DNA of 64,000 nt from Basipetospora chlamydospora (taxonomy: Eukaryota; Ascomycota; Sordariomycetes; Microascales). The notes under the pieces were generated by a model that saw nothing but the letters and a program-made list of their open reading frames with translations, did not search any database and was not told where the DNA came from. Both the position numbers and the translations under genes were made by a program. Position 1 is the first letter of the stretch. Every line of letters begins with the position of its first letter. The stretch is from contig BCHP01000003.1 of assembly GCA_001599675.1 (NCBI GenBank), positions 4,811,523 through 4,875,522 on the forward strand, in the 5' to 3' direction. Below, piece by piece: positions 32,906-43,041 of this stretch.

Positions 32906-34790
32906 GGCGCCGCGAGAGTGCAGAGGGAAAACGAGGGACTGGGAGGACAGGACAGGAAGAGGAAGAGTCTCAGTGGAGTGGAACGGGCACCACACTGCTG
33001 TGTGTCTGTTCAGGGATAGAGAGGCCGGAGAAGAAAAGGAAGCGGAAGAGAAAGAGATTCAGTAGCGGGGAACGTACCTTTTAGTATAATATATAAGGAG
33101 GAATGTGCGTAGTCGAGTAAGAAAAGAGATAGTAATGTTATATATATATATTCATATATATATAAAATACTGATGTATGTGTTCGGAGACAGAGAGGAGA
33201 AGAAGAGGAAGAGTTTTGGTGGAGGGAACCAGCCCTTTTATAGACACGGGGAGAAAGTTGCAACCATTCTAGGATATCCGTTTTTCAGGAATACCGACGG
33301 GAAAGAGGAGCCCGTGGCGAGCATCAGTGGCAGGAGCAATCATTGCAATCTTGCCACATATGTCAGAGTTCTCTGTGGTCAGCAAACGTGGATGGCAGTT
33401 GCAGCCACTTAGACTCACAAAGTATGCGTGGCTCTTTCCACGAGTTCTGGCTGTGACCAACTCTTGCCTTCGAATATGAATCAAAGGCATGCGTGTCTCT
33501 GGCCACGAATTCAGGTTGTGCCATGGCACCTCCCATATGAGTGCAAGTTGTGACTAGCTCTTGCCGTACGAGTCCCAGGTGTGCCTGGCGACTGTGAAAC
33601 GGTAGATGTGGTTTCCCTCCTGCCTCTCCCCATATGGGTCGTAGCTTGTATAGAAGGGTGAACTTGGGATTGATGGAGCTGCTGTCAATACCAAGTTTTC
33701 TCCTTCGTGCAACAAAGTGTCTGGAGGGTTTCGATTACCACGACATCATGGATTCTCGTCGGTAGCTATCATCGGCGTAGTCTGTAGACATCGCGGAATA
33801 TCAAGGGGGGATTGTTTGGTAGTACACGAATGAGGGTTGGTACACGGATACAGACGTCGCGGCCACGGAAGTATGCCCACTACCGTATAATTGCAACAGC
33901 CTGAGACCCTATCTTGTTCAATGAGCTATGGAAACCCGAGGAAAGCAGTCAGAAACACGTGGTAGGACCCCGACATAGCAATGGGGAACCCACGGGAGAT
34001 AGGGTATATGTAGTAGAGCTTCTTGGGCCCGGGAGTAGTACCTGGGCTTGCTTAGGGCACCGTGTCCAAGATGTGCCCCAGCGGAGGTTTGCGAGATGAT
34101 CTTGTTTGGGGTCACGAAGATGGGTCATGACGGGAAACCCTTGGCAGCCAAGAAACAATGATACAAGAGAGCAGCGGATTTCGTTGGTTCAAGCATCTGA
34201 AGAACACGGGCTACCCTTTTTCTGCTGGACGGGTGCCATCACGGAGAAGCTTGGTACTATCCCGTGATGGCCTCGTGTTGCACCCGTATCGGTAGAGAGC
34301 GTCGGTGTTGCAAGGTGTAGCTCTTTGGGACACACATAGATCCTCTAACTGCCCTCTCTTCGAAACAGGTGCGTGTCACTGAGTTTCTCCTATACCTGCC
34401 TAGCTCCGTCCGCTCTGTGCTGTTCGAGTTCAACGTCTCTTCGGTACCTCCAGGTTTTCGGGGGCAAGCCGACCTACTTTTCCAGTTCAATAATCTCCAC
34501 GTCAATGAACGTTCCTGGCCTGCCTCCCCTTTTTACAACTCTCCGAGCCAGACTTCACACCATAGGCTTTCGTAGGCGTGGTGATGACGATATCCAAATG
34601 CTCCCGTTTCGCGTAGACCGGTTTTGGCCTCGCCTTCTATACGCCGGAGGCTCACTTTTCCTTCCGTGCAAATAGGCATCATCCGGGATTCCAGCCATTG
34701 ACGGACGAGTGTGCCCTTCCATCTGCGCATCGCGCGGCTCTGCATGTCTTCTTCCGTTGCTAAGATAAGATACGGGNGGGTGGGTGGGAT
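32906..34790. other. Gene-poor, low-complexity region
   Basis: GA-rich stretches (32,930-33,060), an (AT)n patch at about 33,138-33,163, and loosely repeated short blocks between 33,420 and 33,600 (variants of a CTCTTGCC/CACGAGTTC phrase). A minus-strand frame at about 34,750-34,535 reads like protein (ATEEDMQSRAMRRWKGTLVR) but has no start, end or partner exon; it may be a relic. One ambiguous base is at 34,777. Confidence 0.45.
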
Positions 34791-34890
34791 GGTGAAGGCT
34801 TCAGGGGGGTCGTGTAGGTTATATAGAGCCAACAATCATGCCTCTAGACTATATTTACGGGAGGTTGTCCCGGTGGTCTAGTGGTATGAT
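34791..34890 (+). repeat. Left arm of a 100-bp perfect inverted repeat ending in a tRNA-Pro 5' end
   Basis: Positions 34791-34890 match the reverse complement of 35113-35212 without a visible mismatch. The inner 24 bases (34867-34890) are the first 24 bases of the tRNA-Pro gene, in plus orientation; beyond that the sequence is unrelated to tRNA. Confidence 0.93.
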
Positions 34891-34975
34891 GTCCGGCTGT
34901 TTCTCATTCAATCTAAAGATCCCATACCAACTAAGTGAAAGCTGTCCTGACACAAAGCTGTTGCAGTAGGTAGAG

Positions 34976-34981
<6 letters not shown>

Positions 34982-35010
<29 letters not shown>

Positions 35011-35030
35011 AACGAAAAAAAAAAGAAAAA
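34982..35030 (-). terminator. Pol III terminator: long T tract after tRNA-Pro
   Basis: Immediately 3' of the tRNA on the minus strand lie T runs broken by single C or G bases and then about 27 uninterrupted T residues, far more than the 4-6 normally needed. Confidence 0.8.
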
Positions 35031-35035
35031 CCGAG

Positions 35036-35136
35036 GTCCCGGCCGGGATTCGAACCCGGGGCCTGTCACAACCACGGTGATCCATGAAGGGGTGCTTTAT
35101 CCCGAAGCGACAATCATACCACTAGACCACCGGGAC
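35036..35136 (-). tRNA. tRNA-Pro(CGG) with a 30-nt intron
   Basis: On the minus strand the acceptor stem GTCCCGG pairs fully with CCGGGAC at the other end. The D arm is GTCTAGTGGTATGAT (A box) and the anticodon stem GTCGC pairs with GTGAC allowing one G-U. The loop is TTCGGG plus one base, giving anticodon CGG. The T arm is CCGGG-TTCGAAT-CCCGG (B box). A 30-nt intron sits one base 3' of the anticodon, the canonical place, leaving 71 nt mature. A long T run follows on the minus strand as Pol III terminator. The tRNA reads proline CCG codons, which are common in this GC-rich genome. Its 5' flank and first 24 bases are duplicated in inverted orientation nearby. Confidence 0.92.
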
Positions 35137-35212
35137 AACCTCCCGTAAATATAGTCTAGAGGCATGATTGTTGGCTCTATATAACCTACACGACCCCCCT
35201 GAAGCCTTCACC
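35113..35212 (-). repeat. Right arm of the 100-bp inverted repeat (5' flank and 5' end of the tRNA-Pro gene)
   Basis: This is the partner of 34791-34890. It holds the tRNA's first 24 bases (35113-35136) and 76 bp of its 5' flank. Since the full tRNA is here, this arm is the likely source copy. Confidence 0.93.
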
Positions 35213-36281
35213 AACCCAAGTCGTCGCCGGACGACTCTTTACAGCGGAGAGTTGGTCATTGCAGTGTATCAGAGGTTTAAATAGATAGGCTCTAGAGCCC
35301 CGCTATTGACGTCAGGTCTGTGTGTACACTGTATGCGACTCTATTATAAATCTGTCATCTTTTCATTTGATAAAGTTCTTGTCAGCTAGCAACAGATCCT
35401 CTAGCCTTGAACCACGATCCTTGACGCAGTCTCTTAACGCGGTCTTCACCACCGTCAACATGATGTTCTCCAAGGCGATGATGAACTCCGTGCAATAACA
35501 ATCAAGAGGCTGGAGAGTGAGTGGATAGCTTCAAGTGGAAGCCCAGATCGGCCCCACCAATGACGCCCGCCGGCTGGAAAACGACTATAACGACCTTAGG
35601 ACGGGCACACTGGATAAGTGAAATAAAACTCGACAGGAAATATATCTCTAAATAGTCGGGCTTATGGGATGCTTTTAAATTGGCCATCCTGCTTGTGCCC
35701 GTTTGGACCTTTAGAATGGCTGTGCGAAGAGAGGAGCAGGGGCCGGGACAAGCCCGAGCAGCAACGGGGACCTGGAAATTTGATATAATAGCTCAGTGTC
35801 TGGGGCTGGCCACGGAGCCTGAGAGGATGCTGACCGGCGAAGCGATAACCAACTTGCCTTGGAAGACTCCGCTCCAGACTAGAGCTCCAGATGTCGTCTA
35901 AAGTCTCGACACTCTATTCAGCCTCAAGCCTGTCCACGTGTGATAGTTAATCAAGTCACAAGCCAACATGGAGTCATCCATGACCAGCGACCTAGGTACT
36001 TAGGCCTACCACCATCTGCGGATTGAAAGAATCCGCGCAATCCCAACTCCAACGTATACCGGTCATCGGCACCGTGAACATCGTCGGCCCGTATGGCTGT
36101 GGTCAACTAGATGAAGGCCGTTTCAAAACAAAACTGTCGCGTCTGGCCAACATGGTTCCCGCTGCCATCCACAGCGCCATCATAATCATAGGCAGCCGAG
36201 CAGCCTCGAGGCGCCTGGCAGCCAGCGTAAAGCAGAAGCCGTCCAAGACCCACCCCACTAGGACCTATCGAGCTTTGGAAG
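35213..36281. other. Intergenic, no supported gene
   Basis: No frame with recognisable features. A short plus-strand frame at 36023-36322 overlaps the leader of the F-box copy and has no domain. Confidence 0.5.
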
Positions 36282-37564
36282 ATGACGGGAATGATAGCGG
36301 CAACAGACATCCGCGGCTTTGACGACCTCCCCGAGGAGATACTGCTTCAGATCCTTGACCTCCTCGATGCGGACTCGTTCTTCCTCGTCCAGCGTACATC
36401 GAGAGTGCTTATGCGGCTTTCCTACGATCGGAGATTCGGAGAGAAGGGGTACTACCGTACCGAGCGGGACCTAGGACTGTATCCTACAAACAACCCCAGG
36501 TGGAGACAGTAGAACTGCCGTGGCCCGGAGCCGCTGACTCCTCTGTTCCCCAGGGGCGCTCTGGGCAAGATTATCTCTCGTGACCGATACTGCGAGCATT
36601 GTGCCCGGGTCCAACGGACAGGGGCCTTTGAAACAGCGAAGGCGGCCCTGAGGTCCCCTCTCCGCTGCTCAGGATGCCGGCGAGACCATCCCCGGCATCT
36701 CTTTTCCCCCGAGCAGCGCTCCCGCCAAGCGACATACCGAATCTGCATTGCCCGCGAGAGCCACGTCACAGTGTGCCCCTACCAGACCATATCCTGGGCC
36801 GATATCGAGGCGTAGAAGATCGAGGAGCCCCGGCGCTCCTCTTCCTATTCCTCTTTCTCGATGGGCTACTACACCAAGTTCCACTGCCGGAAGTGTCCCT
36901 TATTAGGGAAGAAGCCGTGCAAACCACTGGTCTCCGGCTGTACGGTCCACTTCAACCCGGGAAACAAGAACCCGACGCCTTCGATCATCATCAACCGGGG
37001 CCTGGGCATCTTTGAGCTAGGCAGGCACGAAGATCTCTCGCTCCGGTTGATCCGGTCCTTATGTATCGGCTTGCCCGCCAGAGGCACCCTCGCGCAGGGT
37101 ATATTCTGCCTGCACGTCCGCGTCGAGGACAGCCAGCTACTCGTACCCTTCCGCGTCGCGGCCTGTACCTGCATAACAACATCCGCTGTGGACCTATCAC
37201 GACACGGCCTCTCGTCCTTCTGCTGCCACTGCCGCGCCGTCGCGAGGCCGCACCCTGCTGGCAGGATGCTCCCGGGGCCTGCTGGACAAGACACCAATAA
37301 CGGTGCCCCCAGCGCCATGCGACTTATACCTGGAAAAGGAGGGGCGCGTGGATGGCAATGAATGTCTGTACTTGGATCTTCCTGGGACGTGAGGACGGCG
37401 GCGACGCCACGAAGCGCAGGTGGCTGGGGGCGCTTGACCCGCACTCGTACGACGTTGAGGAGGACTGGGAGGGGAGACATGTCTCCTGGCGTGACGACGT
37501 GGGCTGCGCGACGAGGGAGCGGTGGGGTGGGATTTCGAGGCTTTTTAGGGAAGACTTCTCATGA
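36282..37564 (+). pseudogene. Degenerate F-box gene, copy 1 (F-box plus Cys-rich domain)
   Basis: The frame from the ATG at 36282 starts with an F-box (FDDLPEEILLQILDLLDADS then FFLVQRTSRVLMRLSYD). It continues after a TAG at 36510-36512 with CEHCARVQRTGAF and CSGCRRDHPRHLFSPEQRSR. After a second TAG at 36813-36815 it reads FHCRKCPLLGKKPCKP, HVRVEDSQLLVPFRV and CCHCRAVARP. Near 37,240-37,350 the frame shifts, and the end is in another frame (WEGRHVSWRDDVGCATRERW, GGISRLFREDF). The same order of motifs occurs in the minus-strand copy at 38753-40175, so the two are paralogues and the stops are secondary. F-box proteins normally bring substrates to SCF ubiquitin ligases through Skp1. I judge the gene inactive, with the proviso of draft-sequence errors. 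Confidence 0.7.
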
Positions 37565-38390
37565 GATTGAGGATCAGGAAAGAAAAAGAAAAAGACCCGA
37601 TCGGGGGCCTAAACGCTGCGGCTCTTCGAAAAAGCCATGGTTAGCATCCCACTCGTCGGCAACTAAACTACGGACGTATCTCCTGCGCACTTTCACTTGA
37701 TACAACCAAGTATGGTCGACTCGCGGATAACCCCAGGCGGGCTTCACTCTCGGGAGAGGGATATCTATGGGCCCCTAGGCTAGGACCGCTTCGGAACAAC
37801 GGTCCCCTATGCCTTCGGCGCCTTGCCCATCGCGGTCCATAAGATGATCTCCGGGGGCCGGGCAGGGCATAGAGGGCCTGCAAAGTTGATTCGGCAGTAC
37901 TAGTGTAAGGAAGAGCCCCTTGGATCAATGGAGGGAAGAGGTATGGGGGCATATGGGCTTGGGCCTATCTGGATATTCGCCACGGTTGCGGAATCGATTA
38001 CCAAAGGGTGGCACGATGACGATAGAAGAGACAGTTCCGCGAAAAGATATTGATTATTGACTTCTAACTCTGTAATAATGTTGGTTAGATGGTGTAAGTT
38101 GACGGAGGCTGCAAGATTAAGGTAAGTGAAGACATGCGATGTCCCCGTTTTCTTTCTTTTGGAGCGAAGCCGGTATGCCCGCGGTGTCGGCTGCGGCGTT
38201 GTTGGGGTGGTGGTAGTGATGGAGGGCGTGAGGGGGCCTGATATTCCATGTTGTCAGTATTAATGTATTACCCATGAGCCGCTGCAAGCACGAAGAAGGT
38301 TGGATGGTGCGCGGGATGAGCATTAGAAACTCCTTCGAACCCGTCCACCCGGAGCCCCATGGCGTTAACCGTATGGAATTACACGCGATA

Positions 38391-38416
38391 GATGCGGATG
38401 CGGATGCGGATGCGGA
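38391..38416 (+). repeat. GATGCG hexanucleotide microsatellite
   Basis: About 4.3 tandem copies of GATGCG in the non-coding stretch between the two convergent F-box copies. The rest of 37,565-38,752 shows no gene. Confidence 0.9.
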
Positions 38417-38752
38417 ATGAGGAGAGGATCAAATTCATGTTTGGATCTGCATTCGAAGGTAAGGGCAAAGTGAGGAGACAATGCGAACCATCTTTTAGTG
38501 ACCGGAGCCACGGATGAGCGATGGAGGAGCAAAGGAGGCCATAGTGCAGGGGCAAGTTTACCTCAAGCTGGCATTGCTATATTTCGTCCCCAACTCCTAC
38601 CTCGAAGGACTGTCCGCCACCCGTCTCAGTTTCTCCTACCTTCTCATACCCCATCAATCTTTGTCATGCTCCCTGTTACTGCTCGGCTCACTACCTACTA
38701 CACCCTGAGATCCCTGCCATGATACTAATGGTTGTACTCAAACAGCCTTCAC

Positions 38753-40175
38753 CTACCACCTGCATAGATCTTGCTTGAGCATCTTCACAAATCCCCCCCA
38801 CCGCACCATCGTCGCACATCCCTCATCCTTGCACCACATAACATGCCTCCCCTCCTCGTCATCCCATCCGCCGGCTTCCATTCTGAGGACAGACCCTGGG
38901 TTTATCGCGAACAGCCAGCACTTACCAGTAGGCTCGCCAGCGAAGAGGTACCTGCTCGTCCGTACCACGAGCCACTCCCCCTCCCTCGACCAAAAGTAGT
39001 CGGTACTGCACTGATCGCACTCGTAGGCGTGCGTGATGTACCAGTAGCCATCCGGAAACGCGAGGAAGCCCGCATACTCCGGCTTGGCGGCGGCACGGCA
39101 GTGGCAGCACGCGTGTTCAGATCGCCCGTAGCGCGCCGGGTCCACCTGCTTCTCGTCCACGCAGGCGCACTCGTCCGCGCGGAAGGGCATCAAGATCCGG
39201 CCGTCGTCCACGCGCACATGCGGGAAAAACATACCACGCACCGCCGCGCCTTTCCCGGGGGACTTCTTACAGAGTACTCGCACCTCCTCCAGACTCAGCT
39301 TCTTGTCCGGGGCGCTCGCAAAGATGCCGACTTTCTGCATAAACATCACGTTGGCGGGGGTGGTTTCGTCCTTGGGGCTGAACACGGTCTCGGAGCTCGC
39401 GGGCGGCTGCACCCGCGCCAGCTTCCCCTCGGAGCCCGGGCACTCCCGGTAGCGGAACGTGACGTAGTGCAAGTCCGACGGTTTGTCGACGGGGTACTCA
39501 GCTATGAATCGTTCAACGTCGGCCCACGAAAAGACCTGGTGCGGGCAGACACGAACGCGGCCCTGGCGGCCGATGCAAATCCTTCTGTCGCGCGGCCGAG
39601 ACCTCTGGTCGGAGGTGAAGAGGTACCGCGGGTGGTCCGCTTCGCATCCAGAGCAGTATGTATATCCTCGCTCTAAGATTCTCCACAGCGGTCGCCAGCC
39701 TGTCTTCTTCTCTGAACATCCTATACGGGTCATAGTACCGGTCAGACCACAGGAGTCGCTGAAGGATTAGCTTGGAATCCCGAGAATAGCAGAAGTTGAC
39801 CACTTCGGGTTTCCAGTCGTATCATGTGGGAAATTAGCGTCGTAGTACTCCCGGCGATGGAAGGCCTTGTCAGGATAATCGGAAGAAGAGTCTCGAGGTT
39901 CGCTGCGCCAGAAATAAGGAGGCAGGGTTCAGGTTGGTGAGAATCTTTAGGAGGAGCTCCTCTGGAAGGTCATAAAGGTGCAATTGCCGTTTATCGCCGT
40001 CCCCGTCGCCTTTTCCATCCTCATTGTGGCTTCCATTCCAATTGCCATCGCCGTCGTCGTGGTTATTAGCTTGTTCCTTGCCGTCGCCACCGGGGCTCTC
40101 GTTCGCGATGATTCCGTCCTCGTCATCTTTTCCATCACTACTTTCATTTTCAGCTTCGCCAGTGGTGGTCACCAT
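38753..40175 (-). pseudogene. Degenerate F-box gene, copy 2, with a long intact C-terminal frame
   Basis: On the minus strand an N-terminal Asp/Gly/Asn-rich stretch leads to an F-box at about 39,990-39,890 (LYDLPEELLLKILTNLNPAS then LAQRTSRLFFRLS). The frame then breaks: a two-base loss after RLS, and further shifts between 39,880 and 39,733 where pieces KAFHRREYYDANFPHD and LLWSDRYYDPYRM sit in different frames. From 39733 to 38753 one frame of 326 codons is intact: CSGCEADHPRYLFTSDQRSR, VCPHQVFSWADVERF, FPHVRVDDGRILMPFRADEC, CCHCRAAAKPEY, YECDQCSTDYFW and WDDEEGRHVMWCKDEGCATM. The Cys pairs suggest zinc binding. Motif order matches copy 1. Shortened expression from the inner ATG is conceivable but would lack the F-box. 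Confidence 0.7.
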
Positions 40176-40373
40176 GTTATTAGTCTTTCCAACTTCCCAA
40201 ACGCCGCACTCGCCCTTGCCGACGATGTCGTGCTTGTCTTCCCCTTCGTCTTCGTCTTCGTCTTCGTCTTCGCCGTTCCGTCTGTATCGGTATCCGTAAT
40301 CATGTCCGTGTCTGATATCGATGTCAAGGTAGGGAGGGAGGAACGGAAGGAGGATTCTCGTTTCCGATTTTCT

Positions 40374-40932
40374 ATTCCAACTTCGTCGTTATCTTGGCTG
40401 TTTCCGTCGCTGACACTACTGCCACCGGGATCATCGTTGGTTCTCCCGTTGGCTTCCAAAAGTAGTACGCCGTCTTCGTGATCATCCAGTGGTGTAGAAG
40501 ATGGCGTATTGCCAAAAAAAAAAAAAAAAAAAAAAACCCCACGAGCTTCCGTAAGAATGCGATGAGGGCTGCCACAAAAGGGTTTCTGGCGGGCCTCGAT
40601 TTGCTCAGGCCAGGACTCTCAGGATTCATTAATCTCTGCTGTTCGACCAGCTGCCGTTTCCGTCCTCGTTCTCGTTCTCGATGCTCTTCCTGCTGTCTTT
40701 CCAACCGCTGCTTTCACAACTGCTCCTCCAATTGCTGCTCCAGCACCCGTTCCTCTTCTAGCCGCTGTTCCCCCAGCTGCTCTCTCAACTTCCGCTCCTC
40801 CTTCTCCTGCCGCTCGGTGGCGCGGGCCCGGCGCAATTCGATCGACGCGGGAGCACAGACCTAACGTTCACCTTCGCCGGGGGCGGCCACGTAGCGTGTT
40901 TCGCAAGGGGTGTCGAACATGTTGGATGCCAT
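40374..40932 (-). pseudogene. Broken gene for a Glu/Arg/Gln coiled-coil protein
   Basis: From the ATG at 40932 one minus-strand frame reads MASNMFDTPCETRYVAAPGE, then a TAG, then a charged coiled coil (RARATERQEKEERKLREQL, EEERVLEQQLEEQL). A TGA follows, then KQRLERQQEEHRERERGRKR, a short LLxxLRKLVG helix and a poly-Phe run encoded by an about 22-base homopolymer at 40,514-40,537. Two nonsense codons in one consistent frame indicate decay; C-to-T changes (CAG to TAG, CGA to TGA) would explain both. No family is recognised. The homopolymer makes the downstream frame unreliable. Confidence 0.5.
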
Positions 40933-41382
40933 TGGGGATAAGAGGATTTGGGATTCAGAATTCCAATGACCCGCAGGTGGTTTTCATGATCGGTGAAGAA
41001 TAGGATGGAAAGGGAGCAAGGTGACGCAGTGACGAAGAGATAGAGGAGGTTGGAGTGCTCGTCCGGCAGCTTCTCGGAGGGAAAATGAAGTTTGGAATCC
41101 CAACTACCAACCCATCAGAGCTTCAAATCTTAGCTGGAGGCTCGTGAGGAAGGTCCACGAGTTGATGTTGCTGATAAAAAACCACCTGTTCTTCGCGTAT
41201 CCCAGGCTTCCTCATGGGGATTCGTGACTCGGCTCCCAAGAAGTAGGTGTCAATGCCTATGCTCCTTCTAAAGGCTTTCATTATATCTTATTCTTTTCTT
41301 TTTTTCTCGCCTCAGACTTCTTGCCACCTTATTCTTTGTACTTGGCGTTGAGTGGGTTAGTCCGTCCAAACGGTCAAGCGTT

Positions 41383-42520
41383 TTACCCCGATATCAACAA
41401 CACGAGAGCCTTTCCTCCCACCTCTGTCCGGGTAGAGAACACCTGCTCCACAGCCCTGAGGAGCAGCATTGAGCGTATCACCATACCTACAACCACGGCG
41501 CCATCAGTCAGAGAACATGACACTCCGGGGGGACAAGGACAAGAGAGGTAAAGTAGGGAGGAAGAGGGAGAGAGGCAGGAAAAGGGGCGGCCAGTGAAAA
41601 CGACTCACCATCATATTGCAGAGTATAGCCAACCGGAGGCCGATCGTCCATCCCAACCAACACAGGCATCCTCTCCGCCGCCTCCGCCCTCGCGTGAAAC
41701 CTAATCCCGACCTCCCTCCCGGGACCCGACCACAGCACCCTGCGATCCTCGTCCGCCCTACGCGGCACGACGCCATCCTTGACCGGACCCGACGTCTCGG
41801 CAAGCCACTCCCTCGTCACCTTTAGGCTCGCCTCACACACGGGCGCGTGCGTGACGAAAACACCCGGTTTCGCATCCCTCTCTATGATCGGCCGTGCGAT
41901 GAGATCGACCTCGTCTTCGCTCTCGCCCAGATTAATGTCGATATCCGGAATCTCCTCCTCCTGACCTCCATCGTTGTCAGCGCTACACGGCGGCGGAGTA
42001 GTGGGCGTCGTACGCCTTGGCCGCATCCATGTCTGCGCCTCTACAGAGCGCAGCCGTACATCGAACCATGTGTGCCACCTCCATGGATCCCCTGCATTAT
42101 CCACATATTTCCCCCGGGCGGCACCAACGGTACCTCCACCATCACGGCGCCATCGATCGGGAAACGCGCAGTCATCTGTCGTTTTCACGTACCGGCAAGT
42201 AAGCGTCGGCGCCGAGAGCCGTATCCCCTCGTGGTAGCACTCGAGTATGACCCGCAGTTCGGGGAGGGCGACTGCACGGCGGAGGCGCCGGTGGAGGACC
42301 GTGGACGAGGCGCTGAAGATGGACTTGCTCGTGCAGAGGATCGAGAGAAGGGTCGCTGTATCGAGGGGCTCGAGGGTGAGGATCAGAAGCTGTATCGTGC
42401 CGAATGAGTTAGTAGAGGTACACGGCCGAAAGGGGTCGGGTGGTTGTGGAGATGTATGGTGAGGGGAGGGAGACGAACCTCGGCTGGGAGGTCTTTCATC
42501 GACGCGCGCGGGGTAACCAT
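41383..42520 (-). CDS. F-box protein (308 aa), three exons
   Basis: Exons 42520-42479, 42389-41609 and 41486-41383 (introns GTTCGT...TACAG and GTGAGT...TGTAG). The first intron splits the F-box and its removal restores it: MKDLPAE-LLILTLEPLDTATLL then CTSKSIFSASSTVLHRRLRR. The remainder is typical of fungal F-box proteins of unknown target: ELRVILECYHEGIRLSAPTL, a Trp-rich part (WRWHTWFDVRLRSVEAQTW), an acidic patch (INLGESEDEVDL), FVTHAPVCEASLKVTREWL and a short exon 3 (MVIRSMLLLRAVEQVFSTRT). The F-box should bind Skp1 in an SCF ubiquitin ligase; the substrate is unknown. Unlike the two copies to its left it is open and spliced in frame, and it lacks their Cys pairs, so it is a different F-box subfamily. 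Confidence 0.75.
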
Positions 42521-42944
42521 CCTGCAACGATCTCTAGATTGCACATTCCTCGACGAACTAACTTATTATCGTTCAATCCGAAGCAGGGCGGAAGGAGTTG
42601 GCGAGTCCTAAGGGGTTGATGTTTGGGAGGGGTCATGGACAGCTTGGACACAGCTAGGGGAAGCTGCCGAGTGGGGTGGGTGGTTACGAAGCCCGCTATG
42701 GGGCCGATGAAGTCATCCAGTCCGGAGTCACAACTCACAACCCAATGACACCACGGGCACTTCCGAAGAGAAGGCTCCGGCAGCGAACGACGGCCGAAGA
42801 AGTGATTCGTCAGGCCTGGAGAAAGGTTCAGTTGTATTAATATAGGAAATGTATATGTAGATTATAGTCGGCATAATTTGACAGGAGATGCGGGGAAGAG
42901 TAACGACGAAAAATACACATCCTCCAAAAGGCGCCTCCCGCGTC

Positions 42945-43041
42945 GGACCCCGGTCGGAATTTAACCCCGGGACCAGTCCCAACCACACTTCTCCGAAAGA
43001 GGGTGCTTTCCGAAGCAACATAACCGTTCAACCCCCTGTCC
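42945..43041 (-). pseudogene. Decayed tRNA-Pro copy that still carries the intron
   Basis: Read on the minus strand, the stretch follows the tRNA-Pro gene at 35036 step by step. It has a degraded acceptor and D arm, GTTGCTTCGG in the anticodon arm, an intron beginning AAAGCACCC and ending GTGTGGTT, and GGTCCCGGGGTTAAATTCCG in place of the T arm. Several T-loop and stem bases are changed (TTAAAT for TTCGAAT), so it should not be functional. Confidence 0.75.

Noticed and set aside
34867..34890. Second tRNA-Pro gene on the plus strand
   Set aside because: Only the first 24 bases are tRNA; the sequence after them is unrelated.
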